A DNA stretch of 64,000 nucleotides from the NCBI GenBank assembly GCA_026625625.1, contig CP113055.1:3641001-3705000 (forward strand), written 5' to 3'. The position numbers and the translations under genes are program-made. Each line of letters opens with the position of its first letter. Within the stretch, counting starts at the first letter, position 1. Below the pieces are notes generated by a model. It saw nothing but the letters and a program-made list of their open reading frames with translations. It had not been told where the DNA came from and searched no databases. Of this stretch, positions 25,788 to 34,321 are shown piece after piece. The stretch is from Blastomonas sp. SL216. GTDB lineage: Bacteria > Pseudomonadota > Alphaproteobacteria > Sphingomonadales > Sphingomonadaceae.

Positions 25788-26675
25788 ATGGCGATGCCAC
25801 CAATCGATCTGAAAAATCGTCAGTTCGCAATTCACTTTGAAACAAATCAAGCAATCCGCGTGGAGCGTCTTGGAGCATTTCTAACTGCTCTCGGCATGTT
25901 CGCCGATGAGCATCTAGGGCCTGACGCTGAGTTTGAGCTGACCCACTTATCCAAGGGTAGCGTGATTGCAATATTTGATGCGTGGGGCTCAGTTATTGGC
26001 GGGTTGGGCGGGTTTGGTTCCTTCGTCTTAGCGGTCTCAATGTGTATTGAAAGCAACCGACAGCGTCGGCTTTCCAAACGTGCTGCGGAGCTGGTGGTCG
26101 ATGACGGTGTGGTGGCTATTACGATCGACTCGGCGACAACGGGGAGGATTGTTATCGAGGGTGCGTCTACGGCTGCGGTCCAAGCCCTCTTGGCCGTTCG
26201 ACAAAACGAAGCGAGGCTGTCAGCGCGATGGTATGCGAATCGGCGAGAATTGGGTGGGGACGCGAAATACTTGCCTGATAGTTTTGATGGTGGGCGCATC
26301 TCTTCTGAAAATTTAGTCACGCAGGATGGCCGGTCTATAGTTACAGAATCGGGATTGCCGATTCTTCCGGAGGCGGTTTATTCAGATGGACCGAACTCCC
26401 TCGAATACTCTGAATTCATTCAAGCGGTTAATCGCAATCCAAAGTCTTACAGCGATGACCCCCGCAACTTCGGTGTTTTTGTTGGGCGCATTGAGCTAGT
26501 GAATTCAAGGCGGTATCTTGTAACTCAATCTGGCCGTAGATTTAGACTCGTCGGGGTATCAGATATCGCCTACTCGCCGCATCAGATCTACGTGGTGCGC
26601 GGTCCTGTGGTAGAGGATGTCGTTGGAGGTCATCATTGGCTGGAGGCAAAGGATCTGTTCATAGCGACCGAATGA
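25788..26675 (+). CDS. hypothetical membrane-associated protein downstream of the methylase
   Basis: The 295-residue product starts at ATG 25788, with GGAGG about 10 bases upstream; TTG 25773 is less likely. A glycine-rich hydrophobic segment (VIGGLGGFGSFVLAVSMCI, about residues 67-85) divides a short N-terminal domain from a longer C-terminal domain. That domain ends in a small beta-rich region (RRYLVTQSGRRFRLVGVSD). The layout of a cytoplasmic domain, one or two membrane passes and a cytoplasmic domain is common among membrane effectors of defence systems, but this is analogy only. An 82-base gap separates it from the methylase gene, so it may have its own promoter. Confidence 0.65.
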   Translation: MAMPPIDLKNRQFAIHFETNQAIRVERLGAFLTALGMFADEHLGPDAEFELTHLSKGSVIAIFDAWGSVIGGLGGFGSFVLAVSMCIESNRQRRLSKRAAELVVDDGVVAITIDSATTGRIVIEGASTAAVQALLAVRQNEARLSARWYANRRELGGDAKYLPDSFDGGRISSENLVTQDGRSIVTESGLPILPEAVYSDGPNSLEYSEFIQAVNRNPKSYSDDPRNFGVFVGRIELVNSRRYLVTQSGRRFRLVGVSDIAYSPHQIYVVRGPVVEDVVGGHHWLEAKDLFIATE

Positions 26676-26713
26676 GTGAATTGATTGTCGGCGAATGGCC
26701 TGTTCTGGCTGCG

Positions 26714-27013
26714 TTAGATTGTCCCATCTGGCCCTATCCGATGGCTTTTTTTACATGTGCGGTGCTGTTCCACTAGGCTCCGGAGGCTCTCGGTCAGCAC
26801 AAGCGTGGAAGCTCCCATTTTTACAACCTCGACTTCGCCTCGCGCAATAAGCAGGTACAAGGTGCTGCGGCTGATGCCAGTATACCGGCAAGCATCGGGA
26901 ACCCGCATACTGATCGGCTCGATCGATAACGGAGAAGACGGGGGGATGCGCGTTCCGGGCATAGCGGGACCAACTGTTTGAGAACCAGCGACTGAATGAG
27001 CCGAGTGCGCCAT
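26714..27013 (-). CDS. AlpA/excisionase-like helix-turn-helix protein
   Basis: The 99-residue protein has a C-terminal winged-helix segment of the MerR/AlpA type (MRVPDACRYTGISRSTLYLL, then IARGEVEVVKMG). Such proteins act as excisionases or as activators of integrase genes. The N-terminal 35 residues are Pro/Ser-rich and disordered, so an internal start nearer MRVPDA is possible. It is convergent with the 25788 gene. Being on the integrase side, it could control excision of the element. Confidence 0.75.
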   Translation of the reverse strand: MAHSAHSVAGSQTVGPAMPGTRIPPSSPLSIEPISMRVPDACRYTGISRSTLYLLIARGEVEVVKMGASTLVLTESLRSLVEQHRTCKKSHRIGPDGTI

Positions 27014-27625
27014 CCGCCGTGCACTGGATTATCCCTTCTCGGCTCTATAAGCGCCACAAGACATTCTCACGCCAGGATATCCGTTTGCACGATTGCTGAA
27101 GCGGCATCCATCAAACCTCACCTCGGCGAACGGATTAGAATTTGTGCACAGCTGCCGGGGCAGCTCCATCATGCCTTGGCCGGTCGGCGGCTTGCTACCT
27201 GCCCCGAAAAAGGGGGGTAACATTGGCTCTCGATAGGGCCAAGTCCGGTCCAGCCGCCAGTCGATTTTGTCCGCCATCATCCCGTCCGACGAGGCAGCGA
27301 TGCGCCGCCGCGAAACCCCGCAGAAAACCGCCATTCTCGAGAGGGGTGGCGTCACGAGGCAGCGGATTGGCACCTCGAAAAGTGGCAGAAATCCTGCATG
27401 CACCCGTGCGTAAGGTGTGTGACTATAAAATGTGGGTCCGATGCGAAGCATCGCGGCCCTGCAACCCAGCCGGATTTGATGCCGGTGCGGTGGCAGAAAA
27501 TGGGTGCGGCTGGGGCTGCCGAACGGACGGCTCGAATGGTCTTCAAAGGGTGAGATTTGAGAGTAGGTGGCGGCAGAAGGACAGTGCGAGGCCGTCGTCC
27601 AGGTCCGGCTCACGAATCTGCGCTC
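27014..27625. other. non-coding or degraded stretch between the AlpA-like gene and the MNT gene
   Basis: Both strands carry open frames, the longest on the minus strand at 27029-27613. Its product is rich in Arg, Pro, Ser and His without motifs or a ribosome site, so I treat it as chance or remnant DNA. No tRNA or repeat was recognised. Confidence 0.4.
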
Positions 27626-28555
27626 TCAACCCGATGCTGAAGCCTTTGCCTCAAGATCGGCAATCCGTTCCGAGCAGATAGCGTGGACAGCCCGTCCAAG
27701 CTCCTCCACGCACCCGCCAAGCCACAAAAGCTCATCTTCGGTAATCCGATAGTGCTTGGAGTATCTTGCCTTCACATAAGCCTCTTTCAGCTTCTCGAAC
27801 CGCGCCCGATCAAGCCGGCTGTCACGAGGCCAAGCATCGACCAGACGCATGTCGATCCGCTCGGCCTGGGTGCGCAGGAGACCAAGGTTGTGCACGTGCG
27901 GCGTGTAGAAGGTGCAGACAAGCAGAACGCAGTGGTACAAGAACTCAGCTGACTGATGGGTATCAAAGGCTGCCTCACGAAGGCGACCCTGGCCGCGAGT
28001 ATATTTCGCGGTATCGAGGCGACCTGCCGCCGCAGGAAACCACTCGTCAAAATACTCGCGCGCCATGGCTAGCGCCTGCTGAGGCGTCTTTGGCTTCGGC
28101 GTATGCAGCTCCCGCTCATCGGCCTCGTGCAAGGCGATGCCGTCTTTCGCCACATCCATGAAGAAATACCGGCCATGCGCCAGCCCGTCGTTCACCTCCT
28201 GAAGCGTGTGGACGATGAAGTTGACCGGCGTGTGCAGCGTCCGGTCGATGGCAAGCTCGCGGATCAGGCGATCCTCTAGCTTGAGCCAGTAATCGACGCG
28301 CTCGGTCAGCCGCTTGTCGTTGACGATGATCAGCAGATCGAAGTCGGAGCGATAGCCCTTGGCCGTGTGCGGCTCATCGACCCAGCCGCCGCGTGCGTAG
28401 CTTCCATAGAGGATCAGCTTCTCGATCCGGCCCTTCTTCTTCCACTTGTTCGTCGCGAGCGAAAGGGCGTCCTCGAACTCCTCGAAGATGATCTGCTTCA
28501 CGCGCTCAAGCTCGCGCTGCTTGTTGGCAGGAAGATGGTCGAGGTCGGTTCTCAT
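27626..28555 (-). CDS. MNT-type nucleotidyltransferase with C-terminal HEPN-like region
   Basis: The 309-residue protein has the minimal nucleotidyltransferase signature LILYGSYARGG followed by SDFDLLIIV (the GS and DxD elements) in its first 100 residues. The C-terminal helical domain from about 150 (ARVDT-like helices, AFDTHQSAEFLYHCVLLVC, ARYSKHYRIT) resembles HEPN. In paired MNT-HEPN systems the transferase AMPylates the HEPN toxin; here both parts appear fused. The usual R-x4-6-H pair of HEPN RNases is not obvious, so toxicity is uncertain. I chose ATG 28555 because the family starts near TDLDHLP; ATG 28594 is an alternative. It lies in the integrase operon orientation. Confidence 0.8.
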   Translation of the reverse strand: MRTDLDHLPANKQRELERVKQIIFEEFEDALSLATNKWKKKGRIEKLILYGSYARGGWVDEPHTAKGYRSDFDLLIIVNDKRLTERVDYWLKLEDRLIRELAIDRTLHTPVNFIVHTLQEVNDGLAHGRYFFMDVAKDGIALHEADERELHTPKPKTPQQALAMAREYFDEWFPAAAGRLDTAKYTRGQGRLREAAFDTHQSAEFLYHCVLLVCTFYTPHVHNLGLLRTQAERIDMRLVDAWPRDSRLDRARFEKLKEAYVKARYSKHYRITEDELLWLGGCVEELGRAVHAICSERIADLEAKASASG

Positions 28556-28607
28556 GGGCAGCGGCACCCTGTAGAGATGACAGACGATTGGCAAGCTGGA
28601 AGCCGCA

Positions 28608-28856
28608 TCACCAGCGCCAGAACTGCCACCAGTCTGGCGGCTTCTCGGTCGGCATCTGCATCAGCACAAACAGGGCATTGGCAAAATGCTGTTCGACTTG
28701 TTGCAGGGTCATGCCGTGCTTCGTGGCTAGCTGGCGGTAGCTAAGTTCATCGACGCGGATGCCAAGGAAGATTTCTCGGTCGAGCGGCTCCATCCGCTCG
28801 ACCGCCCGCTCGAACCTGCGCAAGCGCCTGCGCTCTGCGCGCGACAGGCGGGGCAC
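28608..28856 (-). CDS. small sigma-70 region 4-like DNA-binding protein
   Basis: The 82-residue product starts at GTG 28856, one base after the integrase stop, so it is probably co-transcribed with the integrase. It has a basic N-terminus (RLSRAERRRLRRFERA) and a helix-turn-helix resembling sigma factor region 4 (LDREIFLGIRVDELSYRQLA, then TKHGMTLQQVEQHFANALF), and it ends in a Trp-rich tail (PPDWWQFWRW). It could regulate expression of the integrated element. It is not a complete sigma factor. Confidence 0.7.
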   Translation of the reverse strand: MPRLSRAERRRLRRFERAVERMEPLDREIFLGIRVDELSYRQLATKHGMTLQQVEQHFANALFVLMQMPTEKPPDWWQFWRW

Positions 28857-28857
28857 C

Positions 28858-30021
28858 TCAACTTTCCTTGTCGCAGTATGCGGCCCATTCGGCCATCATC
28901 ACCCGACGCTTCTCCAGCAGGTTGCCTCGCCGGTAGGCGGCTTCGGTCTTGTTGCCCACTGTGTGCGCCAATGCTGCCTCTGCAACATCGCTCGGATGGT
29001 TCGTCTCTTCACTTACCCAGTCGCGGAACGATGAGCGGAACCCGTGGGGCGTGTAAGGCTGGTTCATCTCCTTCATGAGCTTGGACAGCGTCATGTCGGA
29101 CAGAGGGCGATTGTTCTTGAAGCCAGGAAACACATAGGGCGATTCCCGCAGGCGCAGCTGGGCACAGCGACGGATGATCCGCAGCGGTCGCGGGCTGAGC
29201 GGTACGACATGCTCGCGAAACGCCTTCATACGCTCCCTGGGAAGCGTCCAGAGGCCGCTTTCGAGGTCAACCTCATCCCAGGTCATCCCGCGCACCTCGC
29301 CCGATCTGGCGGCGGTGAAAATGGCAAATTCAAGGGCCAAGCGACTGAACGATTCCCGCGCCCGCAGCTTCTGGATGAACTTGGGCACCTTCTCATAGGG
29401 CATGGCCGGGAAATGGCCATCACGGCGTGGCTGGCGGGGCAGGCCCTTGGTGATCGCCCGCATCGGAGCCTCGCTCTCCCGATAGCCGGATGCATAGGCC
29501 CAATCGAGCACCATACCGATCCGCTGCCGGACCCGGCGCGCAGTTTCGGGCTTGGCCAGCCAGATTTCCATCAGCACGTCGCGGATCATTGGGCCGGTGA
29601 TCCGATCGACCCTCATCTTGCCCAGCTGTGGAAAAGCATACATTTCCATGGTGCGCATCCACTGGCCATGGTGCTTGCCGTTGCGCCAGGTCTTCGAATG
29701 AATGTCGAACACCTTCTGCGCCGCATCCTTGAAGTTGGGCACGGCCTCGACCTTGCGCCGCTCGAACTGCGGATCGTAGCCCTGCTCGACCTGTTTGCGC
29801 ACAACCAGCGCCCGTTCGCGCGCTTCCTCCAAGCCAACCGTCTTGCAGCTGCCCAGGCCGAAATCTCTGCGGTGGCCCTTGTGCTGCACCCGGCAGACCC
29901 AACTGCTGGTCCCTCCCGGCCTCTCATAGCGAAAAAGGCCGTCACCAAAACTGACACGGCGGCTGGACTGCCCCTCGGTCTTCGGGCCGGTGTTTGAAGT
30001 CGTTTCCATGGACCTGATCAT
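28858..30021 (-). CDS. tyrosine-family site-specific integrase
   Basis: The integrase has an N-terminal DUF4102-like arm domain (RRVSFGDGLFRYERPGG, RDFGLGSCKTVGLEEAR), a core-binding domain, and a catalytic domain. The catalytic residues are Arg in FTAARSGEVRGMTW, His-x-x-Arg in TPHGFRSSFRDWV, a further His in AALAHTVG, and the nucleophile Tyr in TEAAYRRG. All are present. This P4-like type inserts at tRNA 3' ends, which agrees with the tRNA-Ser 130 bases away. I chose ATG 30021; ATG 30009 and ATG 30072 are in the same frame. Confidence 0.93.
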   Translation of the reverse strand: MIRSMETTSNTGPKTEGQSSRRVSFGDGLFRYERPGGTSSWVCRVQHKGHRRDFGLGSCKTVGLEEARERALVVRKQVEQGYDPQFERRKVEAVPNFKDAAQKVFDIHSKTWRNGKHHGQWMRTMEMYAFPQLGKMRVDRITGPMIRDVLMEIWLAKPETARRVRQRIGMVLDWAYASGYRESEAPMRAITKGLPRQPRRDGHFPAMPYEKVPKFIQKLRARESFSRLALEFAIFTAARSGEVRGMTWDEVDLESGLWTLPRERMKAFREHVVPLSPRPLRIIRRCAQLRLRESPYVFPGFKNNRPLSDMTLSKLMKEMNQPYTPHGFRSSFRDWVSEETNHPSDVAEAALAHTVGNKTEAAYRRGNLLEKRRVMMAEWAAYCDKES

Positions 30022-30152
30022 AAAATTTGTTCCCACATTGGCAAAAATGTCGGTCTGGACGACGTGGGACACACAGGGATCCGAATCACCAGCGAACCCC
30101 GCAGGGAAGCTGGACTTTCGGAGCTGATCAGGGATCGTGTGGGATTAGTAGG

Positions 30153-30245
30153 TGGCGGAGACGGAGGGATTCGAACCCTCGGTACCGGATTTACCAGTAC
30201 GACGGTTTAGCAAACCGTTGGTTTCAGCCACTCACCCACGTCTCC
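30153..30245 (-). tRNA. tRNA-Ser (anticodon GCU)
   Basis: Read on the minus strand the gene begins GGAGACG and ends with the paired CGTCTCC, a G and CCA (30153-30155). The anticodon stem-loop is GGTTTGCTAAACC, giving anticodon GCT (GCU in RNA). There is a long variable arm as expected for tRNA-Ser, and the T-loop is GGTTCGAATCC. Its 3' end faces the integrase gene, the normal arrangement when an element inserts at a tRNA 3' end and restores it. The att core is therefore expected within the 3' half of this gene. Confidence 0.95.
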
Positions 30246-30528
30246 GCATGGCGCGCATTTCGATGCTTGCTTGCCCCTGCTAGGGGGCCGGTCGATTGGC
30301 CAGAGCGCGCTATAGCGGCGGGTGCAGCGGGGATCAACCGGTTAAGTGCGCTTTTGTTTGCGCGCCGCGATCAGCGCGGTGCCATCGGGCGATTTGCGGC
30401 TGTTCGCTCGATTTGTCGCAACCGGGACTCGGGTCATCGCGTGCGCGACTCGGGTCATCGCCCATTCATTGTCACTCGCGCACAAATCCGGGATTCGTGG
30501 TTAATCGTGCAGAAGCGGGAGGCAAGGC
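30246..30528. promoter_or_regulatory. intergenic region with a 15-base direct repeat upstream of the DUF1134 gene
   Basis: GACTCGGGTCATCGC occurs at 30426-30440 and again at 30447-30461. The two copies are exactly 21 bases apart, two helical turns, so a bound protein would contact the same face twice. They lie about 70 bases before the DUF1134 start, a usual operator position. No gene is visible in this stretch. Confidence 0.45.
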
Positions 30529-31314
30529 ATGCAGATGGGCTGGTTCGGACGAGGTCTGGCGGTTGTCGCGCTGACCGTGGCAGGTCTTGGTGGCCCGCTG
30601 GCGCCATCGGCCTTCGCGCAGGTGCAGACGGTCGATCCCAATGAGGCGATCGATGCCGATCTGGCGCGCCCGTCGCGTGCTGCCCCATCGGAGCCCGTCA
30701 CCGAAGCGCCGCTCGATCAGGGCTATGATTACGGCACGCCCGACAGCGGCACGACCAGCAGCGCCGATCCGCTTCCCCCCGTGGCCAGCGATACGGTGCC
30801 TGCCGCTCCTGCCGGGCCTGGCGTCGCCGGCAACGGCTATCAGAAGGACGACCTGATCGGCGCGGCAGAAGGCGTGTTCGGCAAGGGGGCCGAAGGGCTG
30901 GCCGGGCTGATCGAGGACATCTTGCGCAAGCAGGGCGAGCCCAATGGCTATATCGTCGGGCGCGAGGCATCGGGCGCGTTCGTTGTCGGCCTGCGTTATG
31001 GATCGGGCACGCTGCACCACAAGGTCGAGGGCGATCGCCCGGTCTACTGGACCGGCCCCTCGATCGGCTTCGATGCCGGGGCCAATGCCGGTAATACCTT
31101 CGTGCTGGTCTACAATCTCTATGACAGCGAAGAGCTCTACAAGCGCTTCGGCGCGGGCGAGGGCGCGGCCTATCTGGTCGGCGGTTTCCACACCAGCTAT
31201 CTGCGCCGCGGCGATGTCGTGCTGATCCCGGTGCGCATGGGGCTGGGCCTGCGCCTGGGCGTCAACGCCGGTTACATGAAATTCACCCGCAAGCGCAGCT
31301 TCGTCCCGTTCTGA
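30529..31314 (+). CDS. DUF1134 / EipA-like envelope protein
   Basis: The 261-residue protein has a signal peptide ending at SAFAQ (about residue 26) and a Pro/Ala-rich linker of about 80 residues. The DUF1134 domain follows, with GYIVGREASGAFVVGLRYG, YWTGPSIGFDAGANAGNTFV, and RFGAGEGAAYLVGGFHTSY. DUF1134 proteins such as EipA act in the periplasm in cell envelope integrity in alphaproteobacteria. ATG 30529 is preceded by GGGAGG; ATG 30535 is also possible. It is the first gene on the core side of the tRNA. Confidence 0.9.
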   Translation: MQMGWFGRGLAVVALTVAGLGGPLAPSAFAQVQTVDPNEAIDADLARPSRAAPSEPVTEAPLDQGYDYGTPDSGTTSSADPLPPVASDTVPAAPAGPGVAGNGYQKDDLIGAAEGVFGKGAEGLAGLIEDILRKQGEPNGYIVGREASGAFVVGLRYGSGTLHHKVEGDRPVYWTGPSIGFDAGANAGNTFVLVYNLYDSEELYKRFGAGEGAAYLVGGFHTSYLRRGDVVLIPVRMGLGLRLGVNAGYMKFTRKRSFVPF

Positions 31315-31374
31315 CGAGGTGCCGAGCGGCACGCCATAGCCCGCAGGGTCGCAACTGCCACATAAGGGCATGGA

Positions 31375-31414
31375 AAGGCCGGTCGCAGCCAAAGCGCTTC
31401 GACCGGCCTTTTTA
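31375..31414 (+). terminator. intrinsic terminator after the DUF1134 gene
   Basis: An 11-base perfect stem (AAGGCCGGTCG 31375-31385, CGACCGGCCTT 31400-31410) with a 14-base loop is followed by a short T-run (TTTTTA). It lies 60 bases after the stop of the DUF1134 gene. Confidence 0.8.
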
Positions 31415-31517
31415 CCTTGCCCCGGCGCGCATCGGTCGGCATGGAGGCTCGCGCATTTTCCTGACGCCGGAAGGGGTGTTTCCGGCAATATTCAAAGCTG
31501 AAATGGGGGATTGACCC

Positions 31518-32693
31518 GTGCTGGAACTATTGAAGGCGCAACCGGCGGATGCGCTGCTCGCGCTGATCAAGCTTTACGCTGCCGATGAACGTTCGACCAA
31601 GATCGACCTGGGCGTGGGCGTTTACCGCACCGCCGATGGCGCAACGCCGGTGTTCAAGGCGATCAAGGCGGCAGAAGCGCGCCTGCTCGATGGGCAAGAC
31701 AGCAAGAGCTATCTCGGCCCCGAGGGCGATATGGGCTTTGTCCGCGCGATCATGCCTTGGATGCTGGGCGATTTCGACCCGGCTGGCCGGATCGATGGCT
31801 TGCAGACACCCGGCGGTACCGGCGCGGTGCGGCTGGCGGCGGATTTGCTGCTGAAGGCCGGCGTCAAGCGCATCTGGATGGGCACGCCCAGCTGGCCGAA
31901 TCACGCCCAGATCCTGAGCGCGGTGGGCCTGGCCTGCGAAACCTTCCGGCATATGGATGTTGCCACGCAGAAGCTTGACTTCACTTCGCTGGAAGCCGCA
32001 CTCGACAAGGCGGATGCGGGCGATGCGGTGCTGCTGCACGGCTGCTGCCACAACCCGACCGGCGCGGATTACAGCGAGCAGCAATGGCAGCAGATTGCCG
32101 AAACGGTCGCCGCCAAGCGGCTGTTCCCGCTGATCGACCTCGCCTATCACGGCCTGGGCCATGGGTTCGAGGCGGACGGCTATGGCCTGCGCACCGTGCT
32201 GTCGCAGGTGCCCGAGGCGCTGATCGCCTATAGCTGCGACAAGAATTTCGGCCTGTATCGCGAGCGCGTCGGCGCGCTGTATGTGATGACCGAAAGCCCC
32301 GCGCAGCAGCCTGCGGTGCAATCAAACCTTGCCGCGCTCGCGCGCGCCAACTGGTCGATGCCGCCCGATCATGGCGCAGCTTCGGTGCGCATCGTGCTGG
32401 AAGACGAAGGGCTGACCAAGATCTGGCTGGACGAGCTGGATTCGATGCGGACCCGCATGCGCGGCGTGCGCGATGCGCTGGCGGCGCATCAGTCTATCGG
32501 TTCGGTCAATCTGGCCGCAGTCGGGCATCAGAACGGCCTGTTTTCGGTGCTGCAGCTGACGCCCGACCAGATCGCCGCGCTGCGCGCCGATTGGGGCGTG
32601 TACATGGCAGGATCGGGCCGGATCAACATTGCCGGGTTCACCGACGCCAACATCCCGCACTTCATCGAAGGCCTGCGCGCGGTCACCGCCTGA
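31518..32693 (+). CDS. aromatic amino acid / aspartate aminotransferase, class I
   Basis: This 391-residue PLP enzyme of the AspC/TyrB family interconverts amino acids (aromatic amino acids or aspartate) and 2-oxoacids. Visible family blocks are KIDLGVGVYRTADGATPV near the start, LQTPGGTGAVRLAADLLL, HGCCHNPTGADYS, and SYSCDKNFGLYRERVG, where the PLP lysine sits. The final Arg lies near GRINIAGF. It starts at GTG 31518 and has the usual length. Substrate preference cannot be read from the sequence, but the overall match is to the TyrB-like branch. Confidence 0.93.
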   Translation: MLELLKAQPADALLALIKLYAADERSTKIDLGVGVYRTADGATPVFKAIKAAEARLLDGQDSKSYLGPEGDMGFVRAIMPWMLGDFDPAGRIDGLQTPGGTGAVRLAADLLLKAGVKRIWMGTPSWPNHAQILSAVGLACETFRHMDVATQKLDFTSLEAALDKADAGDAVLLHGCCHNPTGADYSEQQWQQIAETVAAKRLFPLIDLAYHGLGHGFEADGYGLRTVLSQVPEALIAYSCDKNFGLYRERVGALYVMTESPAQQPAVQSNLAALARANWSMPPDHGAASVRIVLEDEGLTKIWLDELDSMRTRMRGVRDALAAHQSIGSVNLAAVGHQNGLFSVLQLTPDQIAALRADWGVYMAGSGRINIAGFTDANIPHFIEGLRAVTA

Positions 32694-32755
32694 TTTCTTT
32701 GAGTCCTGCGATCTGCCGCACAGCGCGCATACTGGCGTTGCTATAGGCAGATCGC

Positions 32756-33079
32756 ATGACCTGGACTGCGACCCTTTTGAAACTGCGTGATCACCTGGCC
32801 GCCATGGCGGCATCGGTGCTGTGCGCCCATGTCATCGGGCTGATCCGGCTGAGCGATCATATTCCGCAAGGCACGCTGCTGATCGACGGGCGCGCGGGCC
32901 AGCTGATCGGCGTGGCGCTGTGCGCGCTGGTGCACGCGATCGTGCTGACGTTGCTGTATCGGCGGCGGCTGGTGGCAGGGCCGCTCTATCGCTGCGGCGA
33001 GACGCGGCCGCTCCATGCTTATGGCCAGCCGTATCGCCCGGGCACATCGTCGCTGCTCGAAAGCTGGCACTATCGTTGA
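32756..33079 (+). CDS. small hypothetical membrane protein
   Basis: The 107-residue product has two hydrophobic segments (AAMAASVLCAHVIGLI and LIGVALCALVHAIVLTLLY) and an Arg-rich, probably cytoplasmic tail. There is no signal peptide cleavage site. It is followed 33 bases later by coaBC in the same direction. I recognise no family. Codon use fits the neighbours, which supports it as a real gene. Confidence 0.55.
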   Translation: MTWTATLLKLRDHLAAMAASVLCAHVIGLIRLSDHIPQGTLLIDGRAGQLIGVALCALVHAIVLTLLYRRRLVAGPLYRCGETRPLHAYGQPYRPGTSSLLESWHYR

Positions 33080-33112
33080 CCCGCGCGTGCGCAGCATTTA
33101 CCGCTGGGCCCC

Positions 33113-34321
33113 ATGAAACCACCCCATATCCTGCTCATCGTCGGCGGCGGCATTGCGGCGTACAAGGCGTGCGAGCTGATCCGGCTGATCCGCAAGGCGG
33201 GCATGAGCGTGCGCTGCGTGCTCACCGATGGCGGCGCGCAGTTCATCACGCCGATGACGCTGGCGGCCTTGAGCGAGAACGAGGTGTTCACGACGCTCTG
33301 GGATCTCAAGAACGAGACCGAGATGGGGCATATTCAGCTCAGCCGCGAGGCGGACCTCATCGTGGTCTGCCCTTCCACCGCCGACCTGCTGGCCAAGATG
33401 GCGGCGGGGATATCCGACAGCCTGGCCACCACCGTGCTGCTGGCGACCGACACGCCAGTGCTGGCGGTCCCGGCGATGAATGTGCGGATGTGGCAGCATG
33501 CCGCGACCCAGCGCAACGTGGCGCAGCTGCGCGGCGATGGCGTGATGGTGGTCGATCCCGACGATGGTGCGATGGCCTGCGGCGAATATGGACCGGGGCG
33601 CCTGCCCGAGCCGGTGGCGATCATGGAGCGGATCGAGGCGGCGCTGGCTGGCCATCCTGTCCCTGACGACATCCAGCGTCGGCCACTCGCAGGCAAGCGC
33701 ATCCTCATCACCGCAGGGCCAACGCACGAGCCGATCGATCCTGTGCGCTATATCGCCAACCGGTCGAGCGGACGCCAGGGCTTTGCCATTGCCGAAGCCG
33801 CCGCGGCGATGGGCGCGGATGTGCAGCTGGTTGCAGGTCCCGTGCATCTGCCGACGCCGCCGGGCGTGACGCGAATCGAGGTCGAGACCGCGCGCGAGAT
33901 GGCGGCAGCGGTCGAGGCGGCGTTGCCTGCCGATATCGCGATCCTGGTGGCGGCGGTAGCCGACTGGCGCACCGCGGATGCGGCGGACCAGAAGATCAAG
34001 AAGACAGGCGGTGCGCTTCCGGTGCTGCAGCTGGCCGAAAATCCCGACATTCTGGCAGGTCTGGCGCGCGACGCGCGGCGTCCGGCACTGCTCGTCGGCT
34101 TTGCCGCAGAGACCGAGAATGTGATCGATCACGCCAAGGCCAAGCTGGCGCGCAAGGGGTGCGACTGGATCGTTGCCAATGACGTGTCGGGAGACGTGAT
34201 GGGGGGCAGCGAGAACGCGGTCCATATCGTCACCGCCCAGGGCGTCGAAAGCTGGTCCAACCTGCCCAAGGACCAGGTCGCGCGCAAATTGATGGAGAAG
34301 ATTGCCGATGCCGTCCGCTGA
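33113..34321 (+). CDS. coaBC: bifunctional phosphopantothenoylcysteine decarboxylase / phosphopantothenate-cysteine ligase
   Basis: The 402-residue enzyme performs two steps of coenzyme A synthesis, ligating Cys to phosphopantothenate and decarboxylating the product. The N-terminal CoaC half has [19 protein letters not shown], the PASANT-like [18 protein letters not shown], and [12 protein letters not shown] for the catalytic and substrate region. The CoaB half starts near [20 protein letters not shown] and has [13 protein letters not shown] and [20 protein letters not shown]. The motifs are intact and the length is normal. Its stop overlaps the dut gene start region. Confidence 0.97.
   Translation: MKPPHILLIVGGGIAAYKACELIRLIRKAGMSVRCVLTDGGAQFITPMTLAALSENEVFTTLWDLKNETEMGHIQLSREADLIVVCPSTADLLAKMAAGISDSLATTVLLATDTPVLAVPAMNVRMWQHAATQRNVAQLRGDGVMVVDPDDGAMACGEYGPGRLPEPVAIMERIEAALAGHPVPDDIQRRPLAGKRILITAGPTHEPIDPVRYIANRSSGRQGFAIAEAAAAMGADVQLVAGPVHLPTPPGVTRIEVETAREMAAAVEAALPADIAILVAAVADWRTADAADQKIKKTGGALPVLQLAENPDILAGLARDARRPALLVGFAAETENVIDHAKAKLARKGCDWIVANDVSGDVMGGSENAVHIVTAQGVESWSNLPKDQVARKLMEKIADAVR

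Noticed and set aside
27029-27613. 194-codon minus-strand frame in the gap before the MNT gene
   Set aside because: No ribosome site, no motif, unusual composition rich in Arg, Pro, Ser and His; treated as non-coding or remnant.
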